12,541 bases of DNA from Burkholderiales bacterium (GCA_005789685.1 SXXD01000044.1:1-12541); one strand, 5' to 3'. Positions 1 to 6,540 are shown, counted from the stretch's first letter. Numbers and translations: made by a program. The notes: a model not told the origin generated them from the sequence alone.

Positions 1-663
1 CATGAGCAAAATTCGATCGGACAACAAAATGGCCTCGTCCACATCGTGCGTGATCATGAAAACTGTTTGCTGTGTTTGTCTCACGATGCCCATCAGCTCA
101 TCTTGAATGGTGCCGCGGGTTAAGGCGTCTAAGGCGCCGAAAGGTTCGTCGAGCAACAGCATCTTGGGTTGAATCGCAAAGGCCCGGGCAATGCCCACAC
201 GCTGCTTCATACCACCCGACAACTGGCTGGGTTTTTTATCGATGGCCGGCAACAAGCCCACCATGTCCACATGCTTTTCTACATGCGCATTGACCTCGGG
301 TGTTTTCCAATCGGGCCACTTCGACTTCACGGCAAACGCAATGTTTTGACGCACGGTGAGCCAAGGCATGAGGGCGTGACTTTGAAACACCACGCCGCGC
401 TCCAAACTGGGTCCCGCAATTTCACGACCATCCATGAAGGCATGGCCTTCTGTCGCTTCATCCAAACCAGCCAACACATTGAGCACGGTGGTTTTGCCAC
501 AGCCTGAGTGCCCAATGATGCAAACAAACTCACCGCGGGCCACAGTGAACGACACATCTGCAAACACGGGCTTGTCGGCTTGGTAGGTCTTGCCCAATTT
601 TTCAATCTTCAAAAAGCCCGCCTGGCCAAAAACATTTGGCTTGTCTATTTGCTCATTCAACAT
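1..663 (-). CDS. nrtD: Nitrate ABC transporter ATP-binding protein (3' end cut by window edge)
   Basis: This is the cytoplasmic ATPase that powers nitrate/nitrite import together with the NrtB permease. I translated 221 residues with no stop; the reading frame runs off the left edge, so roughly the last 40-50 residues expected for the family are missing. Visible motifs, in order: Walker A GHSGCGKTT (51-59), Q-loop glutamine at 94, ABC signature LSGGMKQR (148-155), Walker B LLLDEP (169-174), D-loop GALD (176-179) and switch histidine in ITHD (H206). All catalytic residues are intact. The ATG at 663 is preceded by AAGGGAG with a 6-base gap, a good ribosome binding site that lies inside the end of nrtB. 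The start overlaps nrtB by 11 bases, so translational coupling is likely. NrtD, TauB and SsuB ATPases resemble each other; the nitrate assignment leans on the neighbours nrtA and nrtB. Confidence 0.93.
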   Translation of the reverse strand, partial: MLNEQIDKPNVFGQAGFLKIEKLGKTYQADKPVFADVSFTVARGEFVCIIGHSGCGKTTVLNVLAGLDEATEGHAFMDGREIAGPSLERGVVFQSHALMPWLTVRQNIAFAVKSKWPDWKTPEVNAHVEKHVDMVGLLPAIDKKPSQLSGGMKQRVGIARAFAIQPKMLLLDEPFGALDALTRGTIQDELMGIVRQTQQTVFMITHDVDEAILLSDRILLM

Positions 664-1519
664 AGGTCACTCCCTTTTGCAATTTGGCAAAGGCCATGTC
701 TAAGAGCATGCCCACCACTCCAATGACCAACACCGCAAAAATCACATTGACCAAAGACAAGTTGTTCCATTCGTTCCAAACAAAGTAACCAATGCCTGTA
801 CCTCCCACCAACATTTCAGCGGCCACAATCACCAACCATGCAATGCCCATGCTGATGCGCATGCCCGTCACGATGGTGGGCGCTGCGGCTGGCAAGATCA
901 CCAAAAATGCTTTGCGTAAAGGGTTCACTTCCAAAGTGTTGGCCACGTTCAGCCACTCGCGCTTGACCGATGCCACGCCAAAAGCGGTGTTGATGAGCAT
1001 GGGCCACACGGAACAAATAAAAATCACAAAGATGCCGCTGATGCTGGAATCTTTCAAGGTGTAAAGCGCCAGGGGCATCCAGGCCAAAGGGCTGATGGGT
1101 TTGAGTACTTGAATGAAAGGATCAATGGCTTTGTGCATGAGCGGCGACATGCCAATCAGGAACCCTAAAGGCAATGCCACCATCACCGCTAACAAGAAGC
1201 CAAGGCCAACCCGCCCCAATGAATGTGCCAATTGAATGCCAATGCCTTTGTCATTGGGTCCGTTGTCGTAAAACGGATTTGACAACTGCTTCAGCGTTGC
1301 CTTGGCTACTTCAAGGGGCGGTGGAAATCCTGTGCTCTTGCTGGCACCCGGATCTTTGCCCATCATTTTCAAATACTCAATGTCCTCTGCTGTGGCTCCC
1401 GCTTTGGTGGCGCCCGCAATCGAAGGTCCTTGTGTAGAAAGCTGCCACGCACCCACGAAAAAAACCATGATGAGCAGCGAGACCAAGCCGGCTCGCCAAT
1501 TGATCGAAATTGTTTTCAC
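653..1519 (-). CDS. nrtB: Nitrate ABC transporter permease
   Basis: This 288-residue inner-membrane permease forms the channel of the nitrate importer. One N-terminal span (about 11-28) is followed by a polar periplasmic stretch (30-90) containing STGFPPPLE and NPFYDNGPNDKGIGIQ, typical of NrtB-type permeases. The binding-protein-dependent transport domain (about 95-285) has several hydrophobic spans. The cytoplasmic coupling loop NVANTLEVNPLRKAFLVILP (191-210) is the EAA-type motif that contacts the ATPase. The start codon is GTG at 1519, six bases after the nrtA stop. An ATG overlapping the nrtA stop (1524-1526) is in another frame. No strong ribosome binding site is visible before the GTG, so expression probably depends on coupling to nrtA. 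The family also includes bicarbonate (CmpB) and taurine/sulfonate permeases, but overall similarity and the sigma-54 promoter favour nitrate. Confidence 0.93.
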   Translation of the reverse strand: MKTISINWRAGLVSLLIMVFFVGAWQLSTQGPSIAGATKAGATAEDIEYLKMMGKDPGASKSTGFPPPLEVAKATLKQLSNPFYDNGPNDKGIGIQLAHSLGRVGLGFLLAVMVALPLGFLIGMSPLMHKAIDPFIQVLKPISPLAWMPLALYTLKDSSISGIFVIFICSVWPMLINTAFGVASVKREWLNVANTLEVNPLRKAFLVILPAAAPTIVTGMRISMGIAWLVIVAAEMLVGGTGIGYFVWNEWNNLSLVNVIFAVLVIGVVGMLLDMAFAKLQKGVTYVE

Positions 1520-1525
1520 AGAGCA

Positions 1526-2932
1526 TCAACCCATCTTGTTGATTGCAAAGGATTTCAAATACGCTTCGGGCTTAGCGGGATCAAACTCTTTGCCCATGAT
1601 CTTGTGTTTGATGTAACTGGGACCGGTGGGTACGGTCTGCCCCAAGTCCTTCATGTGCTTGCGCGCATCGGTGATGAGGAATACTTTTTCGGCAATCTGT
1701 TTGTAATCAACATTGCCCTTGATGTAGCCCCAACGTTGCATTTGTGTCAGCATCCACACTGCCAAGCTTTGCCATGGCATAGGGTCAAAGTCGGCGCGGT
1801 CGGGCACGTTTTGCACCTTGCCTAGACCATCTGCAAATTTGCCTGTCAGCACTTGGCTGATCACCGCTTCGGGTTGATTCAAATACTGCGTAGGCGAAAT
1901 CACCTTGGCAATCAACTCGCGGTTACCTGGCAAACGCGCCATGGCGGCCGACGTCAAAACCGCACGATACAAGGCTGCAAACGTGTTTGGATTTTTTTGA
2001 ATGAATTCTGTGCTGGTGCCAAATGCGCAGCAAGGATGGCCGTTCCACAAGTCTTTTGTAAGTATGTGAATGAAGCCCACTTCGTCAAACACAGCACGCT
2101 GGTTAAAAGGATCTGGGCCTAAGAAGCCGTCGATGTTGCCCGCGCGCAAATTGGCCACCATCTCTGCAGGCGGAATGACCCGAATTTGCACATCGGTGTC
2201 GGGGTTCAAACCGTTTTCGGCCAAGTAATAGCGCAGCAAAAAGTTGTGCATGGAGTAATCAAACGGCACCCCAAACTTGAAGCCCTTCCAGTTCTTGGGA
2301 TCGCGATTGTCTTTGTGCTTCAAGCTCAAGGTAATGGCTTGGCCATTGACGTTTTGAATGGTCGCCACATTCATGGGCGTGGCATTGGCGCCGAGCCCCA
2401 TGCTGATGGCCAAGGGCATGGGCGACAAGAAATGCGACGCGTCATATTCCTTGTTGATCATCTTGTCGCGAATCAAAGCCCAGCCTGCTGTTTTGGTCAC
2501 CTCCACATTCAAGCCTTGCTTGCTGTAAAAGCCCAGAGGGTGCGCCATGATGAGCGGCGTAGCGCAAGTAATTGGAATGAAACCAATTTTCAAATTCGTT
2601 TTTTCAAGCGGCCCTTTGTCTTGAGCCATGGCTTGCAGACTGGCAAAAGGCAACACACTGGCAATGGCGGCCATGGCTGTTCTCTTGCCCACTGCGCGCA
2701 AGAAGTTGCGCCGCTCTGCATCTTGTGGAAACAAGGCCTTCACCAGAGTAGCCTCGATAAATTCTTGGCTATACGCCTCAAACTCGGCTGTCTCGGAGCG
2801 TGCACGCAATGTGGCTGCCGCAGCATCTGCCGCGACTTCGGCATGGTGATCGGCAGGAGAGTGATCACGCCCGCAACTGCATTTCAGCATCAAGGGACGA
2901 TCGGCGTTGTAGGGGTCAAAGAACTCGGACAT
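1526..2932 (-). CDS. nrtA: NrtA/CmpA-family nitrate-binding protein with Tat signal and long N-terminal extension
   Basis: This 468-residue protein is the periplasmic nitrate receptor of the transporter. The twin-arginine motif RRNFLRAVG (74-82) and a hydrophobic stretch ending AMA (101-103) indicate Tat export, with cleavage near residue 103. The NMT1/THI5-like solute-binding domain starts at about 112 (LKIGFIPITCATPLIMAHP) and runs to the end, with family-typical stretches such as FDYSMHNFLLRYYLAENG and GHPCCAFGTS. Before the Tat motif lies an unusually long, Ala/His-rich leader of about 73 residues with CSCGRDH (C18, C20, H24) and H29-H30. The ATG at 2932 is supported by AGAGG eight bases upstream. 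It is the first gene of nrtABD; a sigma-54-type promoter lies 37 bases upstream. The related bicarbonate receptor CmpA is the main alternative, less likely given that promoter. Confidence 0.93.
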   Translation of the reverse strand: MSEFFDPYNADRPLMLKCSCGRDHSPADHHAEVAADAAAATLRARSETAEFEAYSQEFIEATLVKALFPQDAERRNFLRAVGKRTAMAAIASVLPFASLQAMAQDKGPLEKTNLKIGFIPITCATPLIMAHPLGFYSKQGLNVEVTKTAGWALIRDKMINKEYDASHFLSPMPLAISMGLGANATPMNVATIQNVNGQAITLSLKHKDNRDPKNWKGFKFGVPFDYSMHNFLLRYYLAENGLNPDTDVQIRVIPPAEMVANLRAGNIDGFLGPDPFNQRAVFDEVGFIHILTKDLWNGHPCCAFGTSTEFIQKNPNTFAALYRAVLTSAAMARLPGNRELIAKVISPTQYLNQPEAVISQVLTGKFADGLGKVQNVPDRADFDPMPWQSLAVWMLTQMQRWGYIKGNVDYKQIAEKVFLITDARKHMKDLGQTVPTGPSYIKHKIMGKEFDPAKPEAYLKSFAINKMG

Positions 2933-2964
2933 GGTGGCAACCTCTTTTCAATGAAGACAAGAGG
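2933..2964 (-). promoter_or_regulatory. nrtA ribosome binding site within a possible sequestering hairpin
   Basis: On the nrtA mRNA strand the segment reads CCUCUU (2964-2959), a 12-base loop, then AAGAGG (2946-2941), followed eight bases later by the nrtA ATG. The second arm contains the Shine-Dalgarno sequence AGAGG, and the first arm is its exact complement (6 base pairs). Inner UUC/GAA pairing could extend the stem. The predicted sigma-54 start at about 2959 lies at the edge of the first arm, so only transcripts starting further upstream would contain the full hairpin. The complementarity is seen directly; any role in translation is inference. Confidence 0.4.
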
Positions 2965-2968
2965 CTCT

Positions 2969-2986
2969 ATGCAAACTACGCGCCAA
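2969..2986 (-). promoter_or_regulatory. Sigma-54 (RpoN) promoter of nrtABD
   Basis: The minus strand reads TTGGCGCGTAGTTTGCAT. Against the RpoN consensus TGGCACG-N4-TTGCW it has one mismatch (A to G at the fifth position), and the invariant GG and GC are separated by exactly 10 bases. The predicted transcription start is about 2959, leaving a leader of about 27 bases before the nrtA ATG. Nitrate uptake operons of proteobacteria are often under NtrC/RpoN control, so the site fits its gene. I did not find a convincing NtrC palindrome between 2987 and 3140; only scattered GCACC/GGTGC half-sites are present. Confidence 0.65.
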
Positions 2987-3109
2987 CTTTCAGCTGCCTG
3001 TACTTTTTTTGTAACGATTCGGTTTAAGCCTTGCGAAAGATCGCTGCGGTTAAATATCAGACATGAAGCGCACCAATGCGGCGCACCGACCCATTGCGCG
3101 CGGCTCAGT

Positions 3110-3139
3110 TTGGTGCGGAAAGTTGGGCGCGAGCACCAA
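3110..3139. repeat. Short inverted repeat TTGGTGC / GCACCAA at the 3' end of metH
   Basis: TTGGTGC (3110-3116) and GCACCAA (3133-3139) are perfect 7-base complements separated by 16 bases, immediately after the metH stop codon. On the metH transcript this can form a hairpin, but no T-run follows, so it is not a standard Rho-independent terminator. It also lies about 125 bases upstream of the sigma-54 promoter start of nrtA, a distance at which activator sites occur. The arm order (GGTGC first) is opposite to the usual NtrC site. Confidence 0.35.
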
Positions 3140-3140
3140 C

Positions 3141-4187
3141 TCAGGCGGCTTCTTTGTAAAACGCCCCAACATGCAATCCCCTTGGCGCAAGGGGCCCGAC
3201 AGCCTTTTGAATGGCGCCAATGTGATCTGGCGTGGTGCCGCAACAGCCTCCCACAATGTTCACCAAGCCCTCTGCTGCAAACTCATGCAACAAACGGCTG
3301 GTCACTTCGGGTGTCTCATCAAAGCCGGTATCGCTCATGGGGTTGGGCAAGCCGGCGTTGGGGTAGCAGCTGATAAAGGTGTCGCCCGCCACTTTGGCCA
3401 GCTCTTGAATGTAGGGGCGCATCAGCGTGGCGCCCAAAGCGCAGTTCAAGCCAATGGCCAGAGGACGTGCATGACGCACGCTGTGCCAAAACGCCGTGAC
3501 GGTTTGGCCACTCAAAATGCGCCCCGAGGCATCGGTCACGGTGCCACTGATGATGAGTGGCAAGCGCTCACCACTGTTTTCAAAATATTCTTCAATGGCA
3601 AAAAGCGCCGCTTTGGCGTTGAGCGTATCAAAGATGATTTCAACCAACAACACATCCACGCCACCTTCCACCAAGGCCTGCGTTTGTGCGTAATAGGCTT
3701 TGCGCAAAGACTCAAAATCGACGTTGCGTGCACCGGGGTCGTTGACATCGGGGCTGATGCTGGCGGTTTTAGGCGTAGGGCCCAAGGCGCCCAGGGCGTA
3801 GCGGGGTTTGTCGGATGTGGAGAATTTGTCGCAGGCAGCGCGCGCCAAGGCCGCAGAAGCGCGGTTCATTTCAACGGCTAAGTTGGCCATTTTGTAATCT
3901 TCTTGCGCAATGGTGGTGGCGCCAAAGGTGTTGGTTTCGATCATGTCGGCGCCAGCCGCCAAATAGCCTTCGTGAATATCGCGAATCACATCAGGGCGTG
4001 TGAGACTGAGCAGTTCGTTGTTGCCCTTGACGTCTTTTGGAAAGTCTTTGAAGCGCTCACCACGGTAATCGGCTTCGCTCAATTTGAAGCGCTGAATCAT
4101 GGTGCCCATGGCGCCATCAAGAATGGCAATGCGTTTTTCCAGAATGGCTGGCAGGGCTTGGGCGCGGGTGTAGTTCAAAGGTTTCAT
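3141..4187 (-). CDS. metH: Homocysteine S-methyltransferase module of cobalamin-dependent methionine synthase (split MetH, N-terminal part)
   Basis: This 348-residue cytoplasmic protein corresponds to the first domain of E. coli-type MetH, which binds homocysteine through zinc and transfers the methyl group from methylcobalamin. It begins with [14 protein letters not shown] (19-32), then ETNTFGATT (84-92) and [11 protein letters not shown] (141-151), closely matching MetH. The zinc ligands are present: C249 in GLNCALG and C315-C316 in GGCCGT. It stops after [16 protein letters not shown], just where full-length MetH continues into the folate domain. The folate, cobalamin and reactivation domains are therefore absent; split MetH is known in betaproteobacteria. 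I chose ATG 4187 over upstream TTG 4232 or ATG 4226, because homology starts there and a TACAAT box ends six bases before it. The downstream neighbour is the nitrate transporter, so no partner gene is adjacent. Confidence 0.92.
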   Translation of the reverse strand: MKPLNYTRAQALPAILEKRIAILDGAMGTMIQRFKLSEADYRGERFKDFPKDVKGNNELLSLTRPDVIRDIHEGYLAAGADMIETNTFGATTIAQEDYKMANLAVEMNRASAALARAACDKFSTSDKPRYALGALGPTPKTASISPDVNDPGARNVDFESLRKAYYAQTQALVEGGVDVLLVEIIFDTLNAKAALFAIEEYFENSGERLPLIISGTVTDASGRILSGQTVTAFWHSVRHARPLAIGLNCALGATLMRPYIQELAKVAGDTFISCYPNAGLPNPMSDTGFDETPEVTSRLLHEFAAEGLVNIVGGCCGTTPDHIGAIQKAVGPLAPRGLHVGAFYKEAA

Positions 4188-4199
4188 ACCCTTATTGTA
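4188..4199 (-). promoter_or_regulatory. -10 box of metH, leaderless geometry
   Basis: On the minus strand TACAAT (4199-4194) is followed by six bases (AAGGGT) and then the ATG at 4187. A sigma-70 start would fall on or next to the A of the ATG, implying a leaderless mRNA. The best -35 candidate, CTTCAA, lies 17 bases upstream and is weak. AAGGG is present but only one base from the ATG, too close for a normal ribosome binding site. Confidence 0.45.
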
Positions 4200-4283
4200 A
4201 AAAACATCAGCGCCGCTTGAAGCCATTTGCAATCAAATACCTTGAAATTGGCCGAGCAGGTTTCAAAAGCACCCCGGTGCTTC

Positions 4284-4336
4284 GGAGACAATACATGCCG
4301 TGTCTACCGAAGTCCTTACCTCACCCAATATTCTGA
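4284..4336 (+). promoter_or_regulatory. recQ start region: GGAG, 13-codon upstream ORF and GACAAT box
   Basis: GGAG (4284-4287) is spaced seven bases before an ATG at 4295 but twelve before the recQ GTG at 4300. The ATG opens a 13-codon ORF (4295-4336, ending TGA) in another frame, overlapping the recQ start. GACAAT (4287-4292) resembles a -10 box and lies seven bases before the GTG. Either recQ is leaderless or near-leaderless, or the small ORF competes for initiation. The arrangement is seen directly; which model holds is unknown. Confidence 0.35.
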
Positions 4337-6168
4337 GCATCCTCAGTGAGGTCTTTGGCTATGAGTCGTTTAGGGGGCCTCAGCGCAACATCATCGAGCA
4401 TGTCACCAGCGGCCACGACGCCTTGGTGCTCATGCCCACAGGCGGCGGCAAAAGCCTGTGTTATCAAATACCGGCCATTACCAGACAAAGCGCAGGGCAA
4501 GGTATCACCATTGTGGTCTCGCCCCTCATTGCACTCATGCATGACCAAGTCGGTGCCTTGCACGAGGCTGGCGTCAGTGCTGCTTTTTTAAATTCCACGC
4601 TCTCACCAGAAGAAACTCAAACCATCGAACAGCGCTTGCGCCGGGGTGAGGTCACGCTGCTCTATGCCGCGCCAGAGCGCATCAATACACCCCGATTTTT
4701 AACGCAATTGGATGCGCTTTATGCGCAAGGTTTGTTAAGTTTATTCGCCATCGATGAAGCCCATTGCGTCAGCCAATGGGGTCACGATTTTCGGCCTGAA
4801 TATCGAAGCCTAACCGTCTTGCACGAGCGCTTTCCTGGGGTGCCAAGGGTGGCGCTCACGGCCACCGCAGATGCCCTAACCCGCGCCGACATCATTGAGC
4901 GTCTTCAGCTTGAAGACGCCCAGCTTTTCATCAGCAGCTTTGATCGGCCGAACATTCGCTACACCATTGTTGAAAAAAAAGATGCCTCTGCGCAATTGCT
5001 GCGATTCATTGAACGTGAGCACGAAGGTGAAGCGGGGGTGGTCTATTGTCAGTCTCGCAAACGTGTTGAAGAAGTGGCCGAAATGTTGGCCCAAACGGGC
5101 ATCGATGCACTTCCCTACCATGCGGGTTTAGACGCGGCCGTTCGTCAAAAACACCAAGATCGTTTTTTGCGAGATGAAGGTGTTGTCATGGTGGCCACCA
5201 TTGCTTTTGGCATGGGCATTGACAAACCCGATGTTCGATTTGTTGCGCATCTGGACATGCCAAAAAACATCGAAGGTTATTACCAAGAAACCGGACGCGC
5301 TGGGCGCGACGGTTTGCGTGCCAATGCGTGGATGGCCTACGGCTTGCAAGATGTCGTCAACCAAAGGCGCATGATTGACGAAAGCCCTGCTGAAGAAAGC
5401 TTCAAACAGGTCATGCGCGGCAAACTCGATGCTCTGTTGGCACTGGCCGAAGCCACAGACTGCCGACGTGTTCGGCTTTTGTCTTATTTTGACGAAGCCA
5501 GCGAGCCATGCGGTAACTGCGACAACTGCTTAAATCCACCCGCTGTTTGGGATGGCACCGATGCCGCTCGAAAATTACTGTCCACGGTGTTTCGCGCTGA
5601 ACAACACAGTGGCTTTTCGTTCGGCTCTGGCCACATCATGGACATCGTGCGCGGCAAATCTACCGAAAAAGTATCTCAATTTGGCCACGCAAAGCTCAGC
5701 ACTTTTGGCATCGGCGCCAACTTCAGCGAAGTTCAATTGCGCGGTGTTTTAAGACAACTTATCGCCATGGGCGCCTTGAATGTGCAGGGCCAAGTCTTTA
5801 ACACGCTGCAATTGACAGAGGGCTCACGGGCGGTTTTGCGTGGCGAGATCAGCGTGCTTTTGCGAGAGTCTGTGAGCCAGAAAGCTGAAAAACGAAGCCG
5901 CAAGTCTCAAGCACCTGGGCCAGCCGCTGCCAATTTAAGCCAAGAGGCCTTGGTGAGGTACATCAACTTAAAGGCTTGGCGTGCAGAGGTTGCCAAAGAA
6001 CACAACCTGCCGGCCTATGTCATTTTTCACGACGCCACCTTGGCTTTGATTGCCAGTGCAGCACCCCAGACGCTCAATGACTTGAACGGTATCAGTGGCA
6101 TTGGCGCCAAAAAGCTCGAGGCCTACGGCCAAGAAGTCTTGCAGGTGTGCCGAGTTCAGCTAAAATAG
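4300..6168 (+). CDS. recQ: ATP-dependent DNA helicase RecQ
   Basis: RecQ is a 3'-5' DNA helicase of recombinational repair and replication-fork rescue. The 622-residue protein has the full bacterial domain set. The helicase core carries Walker A MPTGGGKS (45-52, K51), DEAH (152-155) with the RecQ aromatic-rich loop [11 protein letters not shown] (158-168), ALTATA (185-190), [11 protein letters not shown] (304-314) and motif [12 protein letters not shown] (329-338). The RecQ C-terminal zinc domain has C388, C404, C407 and C410. A winged helix (about 425-515) and an HRDC domain (about 545-620) follow. The start is GTG at 4300, since the only nearby ATG (4295) is out of frame and homology begins within the first 15 residues. 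It diverges from metH across 112 bases. All key residues are intact. Confidence 0.97.
   Translation: MSTEVLTSPNILSILSEVFGYESFRGPQRNIIEHVTSGHDALVLMPTGGGKSLCYQIPAITRQSAGQGITIVVSPLIALMHDQVGALHEAGVSAAFLNSTLSPEETQTIEQRLRRGEVTLLYAAPERINTPRFLTQLDALYAQGLLSLFAIDEAHCVSQWGHDFRPEYRSLTVLHERFPGVPRVALTATADALTRADIIERLQLEDAQLFISSFDRPNIRYTIVEKKDASAQLLRFIEREHEGEAGVVYCQSRKRVEEVAEMLAQTGIDALPYHAGLDAAVRQKHQDRFLRDEGVVMVATIAFGMGIDKPDVRFVAHLDMPKNIEGYYQETGRAGRDGLRANAWMAYGLQDVVNQRRMIDESPAEESFKQVMRGKLDALLALAEATDCRRVRLLSYFDEASEPCGNCDNCLNPPAVWDGTDAARKLLSTVFRAEQHSGFSFGSGHIMDIVRGKSTEKVSQFGHAKLSTFGIGANFSEVQLRGVLRQLIAMGALNVQGQVFNTLQLTEGSRAVLRGEISVLLRESVSQKAEKRSRKSQAPGPAAANLSQEALVRYINLKAWRAEVAKEHNLPAYVIFHDATLALIASAAPQTLNDLNGISGIGAKKLEAYGQEVLQVCRVQLK
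6139..6166 (+). promoter_or_regulatory. Candidate sigma-70 promoter of the small membrane protein gene
   Basis: TTGCAG (6139-6144) and TAAAAT (6161-6166) are separated by 16 bases, inside the last codons of recQ. The -10 matches consensus at 5 of 6 positions; the -35 keeps TTG. A start near 6173 would leave a leader of about 22 bases, with GAGG placed before the small gene's ATG at 6195. It would allow expression independent of recQ. Confidence 0.35.
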
Positions 6169-6194
6169 TGGGTTAAACAAACTGAGGTTTTTTC

Positions 6195-6329
6195 ATGTCC
6201 GCACACAACGATTCTCACGAATCTCAAGATCCTGTTGAAGCTGTTGTTAAACACATTCCCGTCGTCATTCCCGTTGTTGGCGCAGTTCTCATCTTCTTGC
6301 TGGCATTCATAGCCGTTTTCATGGCCTAA
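6195..6329 (+). CDS. Small single-span membrane protein, 44 residues, function unknown
   Basis: This gene encodes MSAHNDSHES, then a polar segment QDPVEAVVKH, then one hydrophobic segment from about 21 to 43 (IPVVIPVVGAVLIFLLAFIA) ending VFMA. The predicted topology is a short acidic, His-rich N-terminal tail plus one membrane helix with almost no C-terminal tail. ATG 6195 has GAGG (6184-6187) seven bases upstream, a proper ribosome binding site. The gene starts 26 bases after the recQ stop and its stop codon touches the first of two tandem terminators, so its 3' boundary is well defined. The His/Ser-rich start followed by a single helix recalls small respiratory-chain-associated proteins of Burkholderiales, but the helix sequence does not match any I can name. 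I do not assign a function. Confidence 0.75.
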   Translation: MSAHNDSHESQDPVEAVVKHIPVVIPVVGAVLIFLLAFIAVFMA

Positions 6330-6352
6330 AGCCAACGCGGCACTGGCTTTTT
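6328..6352 (+). terminator. Rho-independent terminator 1 after the small membrane protein gene
   Basis: AAAGCCA (6328-6334) and TGGCTTT (6344-6350) pair perfectly over 7 bases around a 9-base loop, and the T-run reaches 6352. The left arm begins within the TAA stop codon of the 44-residue gene. It is the first of two hairpins in tandem. Confidence 0.6.
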
Positions 6353-6371
6353 CTTAAGCCGGCCCCGCCAC

Positions 6372-6400
6372 AACCCGCCCCATTGCAGGCGGGTTTTTTT
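6372..6400 (+). terminator. Rho-independent terminator 2 (strong)
   Basis: AACCCGCC (6372-6379) pairs with GGCGGGTT (6388-6395) over 8 bases with an 8-base loop. Seven T residues (6394-6400) follow the GC-rich stem. This is a classic intrinsic terminator closing the recQ/small-protein transcript and insulating pckG. Confidence 0.88.
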
Positions 6401-6436
6401 CCAAAAAAATGAAGCGTTTTTCGTCCATTTCCGGGT

Positions 6437-6453
6437 TATGCAAGTTTTGCATA
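6437..6453. promoter_or_regulatory. Palindromic operator-like site TATGCAA-N3-TTGCATA
   Basis: The sequence TATGCAAGTTTTGCATA is a perfect 7+3+7 inverted repeat, the size and symmetry of a site for a dimeric helix-turn-helix regulator. It lies about 180 bases before the pckG ATG and just downstream of the terminator. I cannot name the regulator. Confidence 0.45.
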
Positions 6454-6518
6454 CATTTTGAAAGGAATTAATTTTTTTCACAGCCCTTTTATTGCCATCG
6501 TCTTTAAAATTCAAGTCA

Positions 6519-6540
6519 GGTTACGGGCCGGTTACAAGCC
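6519..6540. repeat. 11-base tandem direct repeat GGTTACRRGCC
   Basis: GGTTACGGGCC (6519-6529) is followed immediately by GGTTACAAGCC (6530-6540), 9 of 11 bases identical. The 11-base period places both copies on the same face of the helix, as seen with side-by-side binding of a regulator. A 5-base complement CGGGC/GCCCG (6524-6528 and 6538-6542) overlaps it. Confidence 0.4.

Noticed and set aside
3068..3087. NtrC enhancer palindrome formed by the GCGCACC copies
   Set aside because: The copies are in direct, not inverted, orientation and do not match the GCAC-N7-GTGC layout.
2933..3140. A remnant or start of the second half of MetH between metH and nrtA
   Set aside because: All three minus-strand frames after the metH stop were read; none carries pterin- or cobalamin-domain sequence, and stops are frequent.
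2186..3373. A 395-codon open frame on the plus strand, antisense to nrtA and running into metH
   Set aside because: It is antisense to the well-supported nrtA frame, crosses the nrtA promoter and the metH 3' end, and its translation has no recognisable domain. It is a codon-bias shadow.
3063..3881. A 272-codon plus-strand frame opposite metH
   Set aside because: It mirrors the conserved MetH module in an antisense frame; composition and lack of motifs mark it as a shadow.
4188..4232. A 15-residue N-terminal extension of the MetH module (TTG 4232 or ATG 4226)
   Set aside because: Homology to MetH begins after ATG 4187, and the TACAAT box lies inside the extension at -10 spacing for 4187.
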